The notes beneath the pieces were generated by a model. It worked only from the letters and a program-made list of their open reading frames with translations, searched no databases and had not been told where the DNA came from. From Torymus aiolomorphi (Eukaryota; Arthropoda; Insecta; Hymenoptera; Torymidae): a stretch of DNA of 64,000 nucleotides. This document shows, in pieces, positions 1 to 10,432 of the stretch; within the stretch, counting starts at the first letter, position 1; each line of letters opens with the position of its first letter. A program made the translations under genes and the position numbers. The DNA lies in contig CM070877.1 in NCBI GenBank assembly GCA_036365515.1, positions 120,534,321 through 120,598,320 on the forward strand. The letters run 5' to 3'.

Positions 1-524
1 AACGTTAAGAGGCAATTTTTTTCTTGGAGGTGCTTTGGAAAGGTGTCAGGATATTAGGAAAAATGTTTGCGGTCAGTTGCTGGTGGTGGAACATTGTTTA
101 AATAATGTATGAATGTGAAAAAAAACTTATATGAATATTTCAAGCTCAAATTTTCACCAGTTATAAAGCATACAAAGACCTTCAAAAAAACCGATGGTCT
201 AGTTTTCTAGAAGCAAAAATTATTTATTTATATGAAATTCTAAAAATTGCTGAAAATAGCTGTTTTTCGCGTTTTGCAAAACAACTAATAATGACATTTT
301 GGCGCGCCTTAGCTCATTTTGTAGGTATTTTTATACCTAAAAAACAGTACTTTTAGTTTTTCAATAGCAGCAACGGTTCAAAAGCTATAAGCAAAAAACG
401 GGTTTTCGCACATTCATAAATTATTTAAACAATGTTCCACCACCTGCAACTGACCGCAAACATTTTTCCTATTATCCTGACACCTTTCCAAAGCACCTCC
501 AAGAAAATAATTGCCTTTTAACGA
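1..524. repeat. Foldback (inverted-repeat) element, possibly continuing off the left edge
   Basis: Bases 1-116 pair with 409-524 as an imperfect inverted repeat: the left arm carries GGTGGTGGAACATTGTTTAA and the right arm TTAAACAATGTTCCACCACC. The spacer of about 290 bases is AT-rich with no recognisable coding. The outer end may lie before base 1, so target-site duplications cannot be judged. No transposase is visible, so this is best called a non-autonomous foldback or MITE. Confidence 0.75.
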
Positions 525-525
525 T

Positions 526-666
526 ATTTTTTTTTTAAAGTCTAATCCGACTGAACTATTGGCAGTGGAGGGATTCCCCGAGTCAGTGCTGGCTGCTATG
601 TTGTTATACATGGACTGAGTTTCTTTACCTAATCTCGCCAGTCGTTTTTCGGTTTCTATACTTACA
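526..666 (-). pseudogene. Short coding-like fragment abutting the foldback
   Basis: On the minus strand an open frame reads ...IETEKRLARLGKETQS, then MYNNIAASTDSGNPSTANSS, and runs into the foldback arm, where it loses protein-like character and stops near 414. The serine/threonine- and charge-rich composition looks like real protein rather than chance translation. A possible splice acceptor (TATAG) precedes it. I do not recognise the family. It could be a gene fragment or transposon cargo. Confidence 0.25.
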
Positions 667-1104
667 GCGATTCAGGCTAGCCCAAACACCGGAAAAATGT
701 TTGCTTATGTTCCGACGTATATCAAGGATTGAATTGCAGAAAAGTGCAAAAATTTTCATCTTAATTTTAATGCATTTCTTTAAACAAAACCCAATTTCAC
801 AAAATAATAGTGGTTTTTAAATATTCTATAAAACATGCACGAAAAATCAATATTCAAAGAGTTATACATTTTAAAAATATTATAACTTTTAATATTTGAA
901 AGATTTCACAAGAAATAGTCACAAAATTAAACATCAAGCACAGTAGTATATCATACACCATCTAAAAAGAGATATGCGTAGTTAATATCACTTTATATTA
1001 CTAAACATTTATATTAAAATTAGTGGCAAATCCAGCGGGAGGCGGAGAGAGTAATCGCCACCTCCCCCCAGCCTCAGAAATTTTTTGAAATTTTCAAAAT
1101 TAAT

Positions 1105-1236
1105 TAAATCTAAATAGACGGAGAACACGAGGTCCACGCATATAAGGAATAAGTCATGTAGACATGTAATAGTAAGCAATACGATTATTCAAATAATTTT
1201 TAAACCCGAGTAGATGGGGGTTGCGAGGTACACGTA
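1105..1236. repeat. Imperfect tandem repeat of about 95 bp, split by the transposon
   Basis: Degenerate units share a pattern of gaggtmcacg followed by tataagg and a run near gtagacatg. They lie left of the mariner-like element, and similar units (GGGGTCTACGTATGTAAGGG) resume right of it at about 4267-4400. The transposon therefore seems to have inserted into an existing tandem array. Confidence 0.5.
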
Positions 1237-1357
1237 TACAAGGTGTCCCATTTTAATCGCCCCAGGCAAATATCTTGAAAAGTATGAGAGATGGAAAAAA
1301 ACTTTAAAAACAAAAGTTGTAGGGTGCAAAGGGGTCAGCTAATGGTAACAACGACTT

Positions 1358-1676
1358 TGACCTTGAACTCTATTTTCAAGGTTATTTCAAGGTCAAAGTG
1401 ATTTTTTAAATGAGATTCCCTATTTTCGAGCCCGGAAATGGAAAGATCAGAAAATTTTACGTTCAGAAAGGTCTGATATGTTGGAGTTTCAAGGTCAACC
1501 AGCTAATTTAATGAGGTCGACCTGGGAATACCTCTAGGAAGGACAAAATTGACCTTGACGTTCAAGGTCATTTTAAGGTAAGTTGATTTTATAAAATGGA
1601 ACCCCTTATTTTTGACCCTGGAAATGGAAAGAGCGGAAGAATTTACGTCCGAATATGACCTTGACCTCGACCTTGA
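1358..1676. promoter_or_regulatory. Cluster of TCAAGGTCA half-sites in the left terminal repeat
   Basis: Exact TCAAGGTCA on one strand or the other occurs at 1358-1366, 1387-1395, 1489-1497, 1550-1558, 1562-1570 and 1656-1664. A TCAAGGTCG variant lies at 1668-1676. This motif equals the extended half-site of monomer-binding nuclear receptors (FTZ-F1 consensus YCAAGGYCR; also ERR). Occupancy is not shown by sequence; the motif may instead serve the transposase. Confidence 0.5.
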
Positions 1677-2394
1677 CTTTAATCGTGATCTGGAAGGTTA
1701 ATTTAAGGTCAAGTCGATTTTTTTAAAATCCCCTTATTTTTGACCTCGGAAATGGAAAGAGAAGAAAATTTTACGTTCAGATATGTACCGTCATATGGTG
1801 TCAAAGTTGGCCCTCTGGGGTCAATTAAGGGTCAAATCGTGCTTGAGGTCAATTGGGGTCAAATTAATTTTTTTAATCTGATGTGTTCTTACTTTTGTCA
1901 GCGTAACTCTGAAGGATTTTTGGGATTAATTTTCGGTATGAAAAGGTACTTTTCTTCTTGTTCTTTCTTGGTTAGGTTGGCACCATTGAAATGTACGGCT
2001 ACGTCAAATGATATTTTTAAGTACGAGTGACCGATTACTTTAAGGTAGTTATGAGGCGATGATTTAATGGTTTTGTTATGAGTCAATTATAAATATTCGA
2101 ATTCTTTAGTTTGGTCAATTTGGGAATATTTTCATTTTTTTAAAGAGTAATAACAATACTGCACTCGAAAATAGGTAGAGTTAGTTATTTTTAGTGGTGT
2201 CACTGTGCACAGTACAAATAAAGAAAACGTTTTGATTTCTTATTATTGAATAGCATACAGTAATGATTTCATGTGTTTATTAGAATAAATAACTTTTTCG
2301 CTCATTTCCGAAAATTGCCTTCTTAATTTCTTTTTATACATACAATTGAAGTGGAAAACCAAATTTCTTTTGTGGTACCATATTCCTTTTTGAG

Positions 2395-3451
2395 ATGGCT
2401 GATTACACGCCCCAGGAGATTGTGAATATGATAAAAGTTGTTGGTGAATGTCATGATAATTATAGGGCTGCAGAAAGACGCTATGCCGAGAAATATCCCA
2501 ATGCCCGTCACCCAGATAGGAAAGCCATCAAAAGATTATTAACGCGAGCTGCACAAGGCTCCATCGTTCGTAAGAGGCGCAAAACTGGAACGAAACAGCA
2601 CATTGCGCTGGGTGTGCGAGCTATTATTGCTGAAAATCCCCACATTTCAACACGAGATTTGCAACGAATGCATGGTGTTCCCTAATCAACAGTAAATCGC
2701 CTGTTGAAAACATCTAAATTTCACCCCTACCACGTTTGCCTTACACAAACACTGGAGGATGGAGATTATGCACGGCGTTTAAATTTTTCTCAATGGGCAA
2801 ATAATCAGATACGTAGGGACCCTTTCTTTTTGATCGAGTGCTATTCTCAGATGAAGCAAAATTTGATAATATGGGTGGTGTCAATCTTCATAATGCCCAC
2901 TATTACGCTGAACAAAATCCTCATTGGCAACGAGATCATCGAATCCAGAGACGTTGGTCAATAAACGTGTGGGCAGGTATAATTGGAGATCATGTGCTGG
3001 GACCTATCTTTTACAATCAAAATTTGAATGGACAATTGTATTTGGATATTTTGCAAAACCAGCTACCTCCTCTATTAGAAGATATCCCACTTATCTTACG
3101 GCGGGATATGTGGTTTCATCAAGATGGAGCTCCTGCACATCGCGTTCGATCAGTCAAGAATTTTCTCAATGATATGTATCATAATCGTTGGATTGGCATC
3201 GGCAGCCAAGTACACGAGTGGCCGCCTAGATCCCCAGACCTCACACCTCTTGACTTTTTTTGTGGGGAGTAGTTAAAGGCAAAGTTTTTGCACATGCTCC
3301 AACAACCTTAGAGAACATGAGAGGAAGAATTATGGAAGCTTTCCAATCCATTTCAGTGGAAACATTGAGGAATGTTCAAGCAAGCTTCCGAAGAAGGATG
3401 CAAATGTGTTTCAGAGAGAACGGACACTTGATCGAGCATTTGCTGCCTTAG
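2395..3451 (+). pseudogene. Broken Tc1/mariner-type DDE transposase
   Basis: The translation starts with a helix-turn-helix region resembling the DUF4817 family (TPQEIVNMIK, then YAEKYPNARHPDRKAIKRLL). The DDE catalytic core follows: FSDEAKF gives the first Asp, WFHQDGAPAH the second, and SPDLTPLDFF the third acidic position, as in IS630/Tc1/mariner enzymes. The copy is dead. A stop codon sits at 2683-2685, one frame change lies near 2820-2838, and a second lies at the seven-T run at 3255-3261, just after the last catalytic motif. By my count 42 residues separate the second Asp from the Asp of TPLD, longer than the 34 of classical mariner. Confidence 0.85.
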
Positions 3452-3827
3452 ATCTTCAAATGACAGTCCGTTAATCAATCGGCCCTTTTCAGGGCCAATG
3501 ATGTGCGAAATCCTTTCGGCAACCTCCACGCGGTGCACATTGGGTAATGCTAATGTCGAGGGTAGTCTTTCTAATTTTCGATTCATTTGAGGGAGAAAAA
3601 ATACTTTTAGATTCCTAAGTAACTCATAAAAACAGTAAAATCCACTTCAAAAAATTAATTTATTTATTATTACCCTTAATTGACCCCAGAGGGCCAACTT
3701 TGACACCATATGACGGTACATATCTGAACGTAAAATTTTCTTCTCTTTCCATTTCCGAGGTCAAAAATAAGGGGATTTTTAAAAAATCGACTTCACCTTA
3801 AAATAACCTTCCAGATCACGGTTAAAG

Positions 3828-4147
3828 TCAAGGTCGAGGTCAAGGTCATATTCGGACGTAAATTCTTCCGCTCTTTCCGTTTCCGGGGTCAAAAATAAGG
3901 GGTTCCATTTTATAAAATCCACTTACCTTAAAATGACCTTGAACGTCAAGGTCAATTTTGTCTTTCCTAGAGGTATTCCCAGGTCGACCTCATTAAATTA
4001 GCTGGTTGACCTTGAAACCCCAACATATCAGACCTTTCTGAACGTAAAATTTTCTGCTCTTTCCATTTCCGGGGTCGAAAGTAGGGGTCCTCATTCAAAA
4101 AAATCACTTTGACCTTCAAATAACCTTGAAAATAGAGTTCAAGGTCA
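3828..4147. promoter_or_regulatory. Mirror cluster of TCAAGGTCA half-sites in the right terminal repeat
   Basis: Exact sites lie at 3840-3848, 3934-3942, 3946-3954, 4007-4015 and 4139-4147, with a TCAAGGTCG variant at 3828-3836. Most mirror the left-end sites and have survived while flanking repeat sequence has diverged. Together with the left cluster this gives eleven exact sites and two near-exact sites in one element. Confidence 0.5.
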
Positions 4148-4562
4148 AAGTCGTTGTTACCATTAGCTGACCCCTTTGCACCCTACAACTTTTGTATTTA
4201 AAGTTTTTTTCCATCTCCCATACTTTTCAAGATATTTGCCTGGAGCGATTAAAATGGGACACCTTGTATAAGGGAATTACGTAGACGTGCAACATGATTT
4301 TTTAATAATTTTTTCCCACGTCGCCAGGGTACGCGGGGTCTACGTATGTAAGGGAATTACATATAGATGTGCGGTAGTAAGTACGATTCATTAAATTATA
4401 TTTAATTTATTTGTTTATCATTTATCTAAAATTAATTTGTAGAAATCAGAAAACTTTCTACGAAAGTATAAAATAAGGCAAGTATAAGTTTTACCAGGAA
4501 TCTATAAGAATTAAAAGAATTATTTTCATATGACTTTACAACTTCCCTCCCTTCCTCCCACC

Positions 4563-4595
<33 letters not shown>

Positions 4596-4675
4596 CCCTC
4601 TCTTTCCTTCCCTCTCCCTCTTTCTCTCCCTCAACATGTGTCAAACTCTGTACTAAGAACTTTAATGTGGGCCTA

Positions 4676-5171
4676 TAGTACATTTCGACACGGGTGAGGA
4701 AGTCGATTATTTAGCTGGTGTGACTTTTTGCACGAGCGAAGCGAGTGCGAAAAAGTCACACCACCTAAATAATCGACTTACGCACTAGTTTCGAACGGTA
4801 TTTTATACCACGGGCGCCGAAAAATCATATCAAAGTTGTGATTTTGAGGTTAGAGTGGTATAAAATATTTTTATAGCACGGTGTGACCAAAGCCCGCACT
4901 TTAGTCACGTCTATCCGTGGCTAAAATAGTCCTTTTTTGCACCGTGTTTATCACACTCGCTACGCTCGTGCGCTAAATACAAAAAAGGACGACTTTAGCC
5001 ACGGATAGGCGTGACAGCGGACTTTGAGCAGGCAGTGCTATAAAATAGTATACGATACTCGTGACTTAGTGGCTCTTTATTGCACGGTGTTTAGCGCCCT
5101 CGCTGCGCTCGGGCACTAACCTCACGGCGTGCCAAAAGAGCCACTTTAGTCACACGTATCGTAATATACTA
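4676..5171 (+). mobile_element. Hairpin-rich modular element, copy 1
   Basis: The ends are TAGTACATTTCGACAC at left and the complement of TAGTATATTACGATAC at right. Inside are consecutive hairpins. One has arms GAAGTCGATTATTTA / TAAATAATCGACTT around GCACGAGCGAAGCGAGTGC. Another begins GGTATTTTATACCAC. A third has arms like CACGTCTATCCGTGGCTAAA around TCGCTACGCTCG. The last has arms ending CACGGCGTG around CGCTGCGCTCGG. The right arm of the enclosing palindrome lacks it (GGGCCTAAATATTTTTTAAA), so it inserted after the palindrome formed. It has no coding capacity. Confidence 0.8.
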
Positions 5172-6205
5172 TTTTAAAACAATCAGTAAAACAAATAGTA
5201 TTGTTAATAAAACTTTCTACAAAAGTATAAACTAATGCAAGTACGAGTTTTCTCTGTATAATTTATACTTTTACTCTTAAAAAGTTGTGAAATCTCTCTA
5301 AAAGAATTTTTTAACAAAAGTAAAAACTTAAAAAATTATACACAATGTAATTATCATCCCTCCCTCTCCCGCCCTCTCTCTCTCGATCGTTTGCTCCCTC
5401 CATCTCACTCTCCTTCAACATATGTCACACTCTGATCCAAGAACTTTAATGAGAACCTAAATATTTTTTAAAACAATCAGTAAAACAAATAGTATTATTA
5501 ATCTCTCTCTGTCTCTCTCTCTCAACATCCGTGAAACTGAGTACCAACAAACTTTAATGAGAGCTTAAATATTTTTTTTAAACAATCAACACGTTTTTTA
5601 AAAACTAATTTTTAAGTACGTTCTATAACAACATAATTTGTCTAATCCTTTTAATTCTTCTACTCTCTTCTATTCAATAAGTACTCTTTACAAATGGTAA
5701 TAATTTTTTTCAAGACTATAATAATATTGCTAGAATATAAAACTTTCTACGAAAGTATAAAATAAGGCAAGTATAGACGTTTTTTCTGGATAATCTATAA
5801 AAAACAACACAATTTGTCTAGTCCTTTTATTTCTTCGAATCTTATCTATTCAATAAGCACTCTCTCTAAAATGGTAATAATTTTTTCGTGACTGTACAAA
5901 TAATCTATAAAATAATAATATTTATGATTTTGTAAAAGAAATCAAATAAATACGAATGAAAAAGTCTTTTAATTCTTTGAGTCATTGTATGCTGAACAAA
6001 TTATATGTAAGTAAGTACATTCAAATTGTTCACTGCAAATCAAACAAACGAAAGTTGTGAAATGAATTATCGATAGTCAAGTAATGCAAACAACTCCCGG
6101 AAACTACTGTAGGACTGTTCTCAGAAATGTATTCAAATTTGTTCATCTTTCTGAGCTATACAAATTAAACACAAGAAAGTACTGAAATCAATTTATTGTA
6201 GTCAA

Positions 6206-6606
6206 GTACCGGCCATAAGTTAAGGGGGTTTGGTACTCATGCACTCTGTTTTACCGGCAGAACTCGGCAAATTCTATATTATTAAAATAAATATATCGAA
6301 TTACATCTTATAAAGAGATAGTTGCCCTGTGCAATGTAATAATCTACCAGCCTGCGCAGTTTTGAGCCCAAATATGAAGGACACCCTAAAAAATTTTGCG
6401 AACGAAATTTCGGTTATTTTTTTCGCTAAATTGTTTAGGGTCCCGTTGACATTTGAGCTCAAAACTGCGTAGGCTGGTAGATTATTACATTGCGCAGGGC
6501 AACTATCTCTTTATAAGACCTAATTCGATATATTTATTTTAATAATATAGAATTTACCGTGTTCTGCCGGTAAAATAGAGTACATGAGTACCACACCTTT
6601 TAACTT
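6206..6606. repeat. Nested foldback in the centre of the large palindrome
   Basis: Arms of about 170-190 bases begin AAGTTAAGGGGGTTTGGTAC and end in its near-complement (GTACCACACCTTTTAACTT). Both contain AATCTACCAGCCTGCGCAGT or its complement. The short AT-rich loop is near 6395-6435. It is a non-autonomous foldback with no coding sequence. Confidence 0.8.
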
Positions 6607-8292
6607 GACTGACATAATAGAACTTTTCGTATCTAGCGTGTAAAATTACATTTTACGCCCACGTTGTAACTTCAAAATTATTCAGCCAGCGGGCATAAAA
6701 TACTACTTACTGCCTAAGAGGCCCAATAGCTCACATACTCTTACAAAACTTTATAGAACCTATAGACTTGTGGGTTAACTTTATAGAACCTGTGGGTGAA
6801 AATTATTTTAATTATATAACTATAATGCCTTCTCTTTATTTCTAAAATTCATAAGAATTTGTTCAGATATTTACGAGAAGTCAAAGCCTATATAAAAAAA
6901 TCGCATAGTTACCAACACATCACTATTTTTCATTATTCTTACTCAATTTTGAACTTTCTATAATATTATGTACCTTGGGAGGAAAAGAGAAGTCTAGAGC
7001 TGCTCTAGCAGGGGTGGTCCTCCGATCTCCCAAGATGAACAAATTTGAATACATTTCTGAGAACAGTCCTACAGTAGTTTCCGGGAGTTGTTTGCATTAC
7101 TTGACTATCGATAATTCATTTCACAACTTTCGTTTGTTTGATTTGCAGTGAACAATTTGAATGTACTTACTTACATATAATTTGTTCAGCATACAATGAC
7201 TCAAAGAATTAAAAGACTTTTTCATTCGTATTTATTTGATTTCTTTTACAAAATCATAAATATTATTATTTTATAGATTATTTGTACAGTCACGAAAAAA
7301 ATTATTACCATTTGTAGAGAGTGCTTATTGAATAGATAAGATTCGAAGAAATAAAAGGACTAGACAAATTGTGTTGTTTGTTATAGATTATCCAGAAAAA
7401 ACGTCTATACTTGCCTTATTTTATACTTTCGTAGAAAGTTTTATATTCTAGCAATATTATTATAGTCTTGAAAAAAAATTATTACCATTTGTAAAGAGTA
7501 CTTATTGAATAGAAGAGAGTAGAAGAATTAAAAGGATTGGACAAATTATGTTGTTATAGAACGTACTTAAAAAATTAGTTTTTAAAAAACATGTTGATTG
7601 TTTAAAAAAAATATTTAAGCTCTCATTAAAGTTTGTTGGTACTCAGTTTCACGGATGTTGAGAGAGAGAGAGAGAGAGAGGTTAATAATACTATTTGTTT
7701 TACTGATTGTTTTAAAAAAATATTTAGATTCTCATTAAAGTTCTTGGATCAGAGTGTGACATATGTTGAGGGAGAGTGAGATCGAGGGAGCAAGCGATCG
7801 AGAGAGAGAGGGGGAGAGGGAGGGGTGATAATTACATTGTGTATAATTGTTTAAGTTTTTACTTTTGTTAAAAAATTCTTTTAGAGAGATTTCACAACTT
7901 TTTAAGAGTAAAAGTATTAATTATACAGAGAAAACTTGTACTTGCATTAGTTTATACTTTTGTAGAAAGTTTTATTAACAATACTACTTGTTTTTCTGAT
8001 TGTTTTAAAAAATATTTAGGCCCACATTAAAGTTCTTAGTACAGAGTTTGACACATGTTGAGGGAGAGAAAGAGGGAGAGGGAGGGAAAGAGAGGGGAGC
8101 GAGAGAGAGTGAGAGAGAGAGAGAGGGTGGGAGAAAGGCAGGAAGTTGTAAAGTCATATGAAAATAATTGTTTTAATTCTTATAGATTCCTGGTAAAACT
8201 TATACTTGCCTTATTTTATACTTTCGTAGAAAGTTTTCTGATTTCTACAAATTAATTTTAGATAAATGATAAACAAATAAATTAAATATATT

Positions 8293-8945
8293 TTAGAGAA
8301 AAAGATGTTAATGCTTTCTTTTGAAGGAAACATTTTTCATAGATTCTGTAGATCTTTTATAATAATTATTGTTAAGAAATCATTTGTTTTCATACAAAAT
8401 TTTTGAAAAGATTTTTATAGACCTAGTTGGCAAAAGTTAAGGTGTTTGTTAGTAAGGAATTAAGTACATATATGAAATACTAAACCAAACTTATTCTTGC
8501 TAAGTTTTTACTTTTGTAAAAAATATTTTTTATGTACTTTTAACTTTTGTAATTCAAAATATATAATATGAAATTTTATTAATAATAAATATAGAGATTA
8601 TTTTCAATTACATTTGTATTTTTTATAAATAATTTTAATTTGATTAATGAAATATGACATATATTCAATTATATTTTATATGTTAAGAATATATAATTTG
8701 TGTGAGTAGTGATTCTATCAATATTTACAAGATAATGATCAGCCTCGATGTTACACAAGCCATGGATCTATTTTCAAGATTTATTTATAGTTATAAACAA
8801 AATATCATTCGACACTCTAGCTTTTACAAGGCTTGAATCTAAAAGTTGATGAAGAAGTTGAGTTCTCATGCCAACTACCATTTTCAAAGCAGCAGCTGAT
8901 ACAAATAATTTTTTGTTCTTTAATTTTACCAAATCCAAAAAGCTC
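8293..8945. other. AT-rich spacer, nothing recognised
   Basis: Very AT-rich sequence with no open frame of note, no clear inverted repeat and no recognisable gene. It separates the large palindrome from the coding-like fragments to its right. Confidence 0.5.
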
Positions 8946-9475
8946 TTAACGCAGGCATTTGGTTAGAGTAAGTCCCAGCTGCAAATATTTTACGAGTAAC
9001 CATTGCTGCTTGTTTTTTCGATTATTGGAAAAGCATGGACAATAATACACAAGTTTTTGAGTATGTATTCTTTTCTGTTCTCTTGGTTTTTCCGTACTCG
9101 ACCTAAGTTTTACTTTTAGTATTGTGTCCAAAAGAATAATATCTAAAAAGCCATGTTTACTAATATATACATAATGGCCTTTTTGGGAAAAAATAACTTT
9201 TTTCATTCCATTTCCTAATTCACAACAATTTTCAATATTAGATGTAGCTAAAATTATTAATTTTTTTAATTTAATGTACAATCTGATGTTAAAACTGCCA
9301 GAATTGAGTTTGCTCTACCATCAAGTGGTAATGGAATCATTGATAACTGCCTGCCACCATTGAAATTTTCATGGAATTCCATGCTTTTTAGCAACTCCCA
9401 TCTTGATGTATAAAATAAAAATAATTTATTTATTACACAAAACATTTTATTATATCTGGGAACTTGCACTGACAC
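8946..9475 (-). pseudogene. Two joined coding-like fragments of an unrecognised gene
   Basis: The minus strand shows two adjacent open stretches. The first (9266-9475) contains RWELLKSMEFHENF and RQLSMIPLPLDGRANSILAV. The second (8946-9281) contains ENCCELGNGMKKVIFSQKG and YVYISKHGFLDIILLDTI. They join in frame if a 32-base AT-rich segment starting GTACAT and ending TTTTAG is removed as a very short intron, which argues for a real gene origin. I cannot name the family. Its place in repeat-dense DNA beside a site-1 protease fragment suggests captured or decayed host sequence. Confidence 0.35.
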
Positions 9476-9852
9476 TTCACTTTAATTATATTATATTTAT
9501 GAACACAATAATATATTTGTATCGGGCAGGTCACTACACTATTTTTGTTATCAGTGAGTTTTCAAAATCCCCAAGAAAAGTACAGGCTGAGTTTGTTCCA
9601 TAAGTCTTCAAAAACTTCAACAGCTTTATATTTCCTTTTTTATTTTGAAAACTTATAACTTTTCAAAACTTGTATTCTAATTCAAATTCTACCATTTTCA
9701 TAATACTTTTTATTTCTTACTTTCTGTAAGTACTTTCTGTACTTGCTTTCTAATAGCTCTTCTCACATTTTGAGAATCTATTAGATCTTGTTACATATTG
9801 GAGAATCAAATCAGGATATTTCTAAGTTATTTTCTTGTACGTCGCTTGTAGA

Positions 9853-9950
9853 TTTCCATTTCTTCCATATGGACAAACAGCATTAGCATGAAATCCAAAT
9901 TTTTTCCATTTCCTCCATATGGGCAAACAGCATCAGCATGAAATCAAAAT
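9853..9950 (+). repeat. Direct duplication of a ~49-bp unit
   Basis: Two adjacent units share TTTCCATTT, TCCATATGG, CAAACAGCAT and AGCATGAAATC in the same order and spacing, with a few substitutions. No function is evident. Confidence 0.7.
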
Positions 9951-10432
9951 TAGCGTGATAAGATCAAATATTACTATTACTTTAAGTAAAAAACAAAGAT
10001 GAACTGCACTATATTCCGTTGACAGAAAAGCTCACAGATGTACTTCACTTGACACAAAACTTTGCAATAAAGAAAACTTAGCAAAAAAAATGCATATTAT
10101 CATCCCACATTATTTAATAATATTATAAGACACATGATCGATATTGCCCATTGATATTTATTCAAAGATTTTTTTATAGATTCTTTTTCCAATACACTAG
10201 TGAGATTTTAATGATTCAAAAAAAATCTTCTTGTAGGTATATATCTGTAAAAAATAATAAAAAATTTTCACAAAGTATCAACTCTTTTATGTTTTAAAAT
10301 AATTTTAGCCTTTAACATTTAGCCATTTAATATACTTATCTAAAAAAATTGATTTTCCCCGTTGATGCTCATAGATAAAAATTATTTTAATCAGTCAACT
10401 TCCTGAGATCTTTGATTATTTAAATAATATAT

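Larger units (their letters stand above)
1237..4268 (+). mobile_element. Tc1/mariner-superfamily transposon with long terminal inverted repeats
   Basis: The ends read CAAGGTGTCCCATTTTAA at left and its complement at right, each bordered by TATA, consistent with a TA target duplication. The terminal inverted repeats are about 595 bp each (roughly 1239-1832 and 3670-4266) and imperfect, so the copy is old. Between them lies a damaged transposase gene at 2395-3451. The repeats are filled with copies of TCAAGGTCA in both orientations. Size and layout are those of a full-length but inactivated element. Confidence 0.88.
4393..8292. repeat. Giant palindromic (foldback) element of 3.9 kb
   Basis: The left arm (4393-6152) and right arm (7034-8292) are inverted copies. 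Examples are TTTGTTTATCATTTATCTAA at 4410 with its complement near 8265, and the tract before 6152 with that after 7034. A 20-base motif, AAAACTTTCTACGAAAGTAT, followed by an AAGGCAAGTATA-like stretch, recurs near 4455, 5210 and 5745 and inverted near 7430, 7960 and 8215. CT/GA microsatellites are mirrored too. The left arm is about 500 bases longer, exactly accounted for by the hairpin element at 4676-5171. The centre holds another foldback (6206-6606). No coding sequence is visible. Confidence 0.88.

Noticed and set aside
2704..3172. Separate small genes within the transposon
   Set aside because: These frames are the shifted pieces of one transposase with two frame changes and a stop.
4700..5171. 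CRISPR-like array suggested by repeated palindromic units
   Set aside because: The repeats are hairpins of different sequence with no regular spacers, and the setting is an animal nuclear genome.
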